64,000 nt of DNA, taken from contig NZ_JABEYA020000005.1 of NCBI RefSeq assembly GCF_013074385.2, positions 152,288-216,287 on the forward strand. The letters run 5' to 3'. The position numbers and the translations under genes were made by a program. The stretch comes from Vibrio ostreicida. Its GTDB lineage: Bacteria; Pseudomonadota; Gammaproteobacteria; Enterobacterales; Vibrionaceae. The notes below the pieces were generated by a model. That model was not told the origin of the DNA. It was given only the letters and a program-made list of their open reading frames with translations, and did not search any database. Shown in pieces: positions 63,893 to 64,000 of this stretch. How positions within the stretch are numbered: the stretch's first letter is position 1; every line of letters starts with the position of its first letter.

Positions 63893-64000
63893 TTGGTTTG
63901 ATTCTTTCCTTTAGTCTGTCACCAGTGACTGCAATAAAATGAGCGTGTCTATCGATTATCTTTGTTCACGAAGGTCATAGAGAAATTCTGGTAACCCATT
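63893..64000. other. Sequence right of attR
   Basis: The final 108 bp hold no feature I can support. They are presumed host DNA on the other side of dif; a second element cannot be excluded. Confidence 0.4.

Overview
The window reads as Vibrio DNA, most probably from the terminus half of chromosome 2. It opens inside luxP, followed by luxQ (autoinducer-2 sensing). It also carries Vibrio-typical genes such as pxpABC, a HutA-type heme receptor, DUF3319/DUF3389 proteins and a lone HMG-CoA reductase. A copy of the chromosome-dimer-resolution site dif lies near 55.0 kb. The species is not determined, and the chromosome 2 assignment is inferred from gene content and the dif-like site.

Layout. 0-9.5 kb: luxP (partial)-luxQ, glpD, HMG-CoA reductase, two small proteins, a YccS-type membrane protein. 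9.7-19.2 kb: helD, a decayed cutA, a YjdF-like membrane protein, a 2OG-Fe(II) oxygenase, a DnaJ-related protein, an ABC-class ATPase, a GAF/GGDEF/EAL phosphodiesterase, tesA. 19.2-29.2 kb: ybbA-ybbP, a DnaA-box-like cluster, an FAD oxidoreductase, pxpABC, galE, a lipase, an unknown protein. 29.6-39.8 kb: cytochrome b561-yceI, a FocA-CBS fusion, a DUF1097 protein, ybjD, a 5'-nucleotidase, small proteins, a DUF1223 protein, a periplasmic binding protein, a PhnA-type protein. 40-54.7 kb: M50 and M48 proteases, a MenI-type thioesterase, DUF3389, sgrR, zinc-ribbon and tiny membrane proteins, hutA with a Fur box, a LysR regulator, a Pat-type acyl-CoA synthetase/acetyltransferase, a SPOR lipoprotein, ddl, a tyrosine-recombinase-like gene, a DUF3319 protein and yciH.

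54.98-63.89 kb is a complete-looking filamentous prophage (about 8.87 kb) between two dif-like sites. Its order is a leftward repressor, then rightward replication protein, ssDNA-binding protein, two tiny coat-like ORFs, major coat, adsorption protein, pVI-like protein, Zot/pI assembly ATPase and a phage-encoded secretin. A leftward accessory membrane protein and a second leftward regulator follow. The two flanking sites recombine on paper into a canonical host dif and a phage attP with a 7-bp centre, as expected for XerC-first integration. The left junction supplies the last codons and the stop of the repressor gene, so integration should change that protein's C-terminus.

Other notable points are cutA broken by a start-proximal frameshift plus two adjacent nonsense codons, a tyrosine-recombinase homologue beside dif with two catalytic residues replaced, a possible DnaA-box cluster next to AT-rich DNA, a G-quadruplex-type heptamer repeat and several unannotated-size membrane proteins. 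All functional calls rest on reading motifs by eye; no database search was run.
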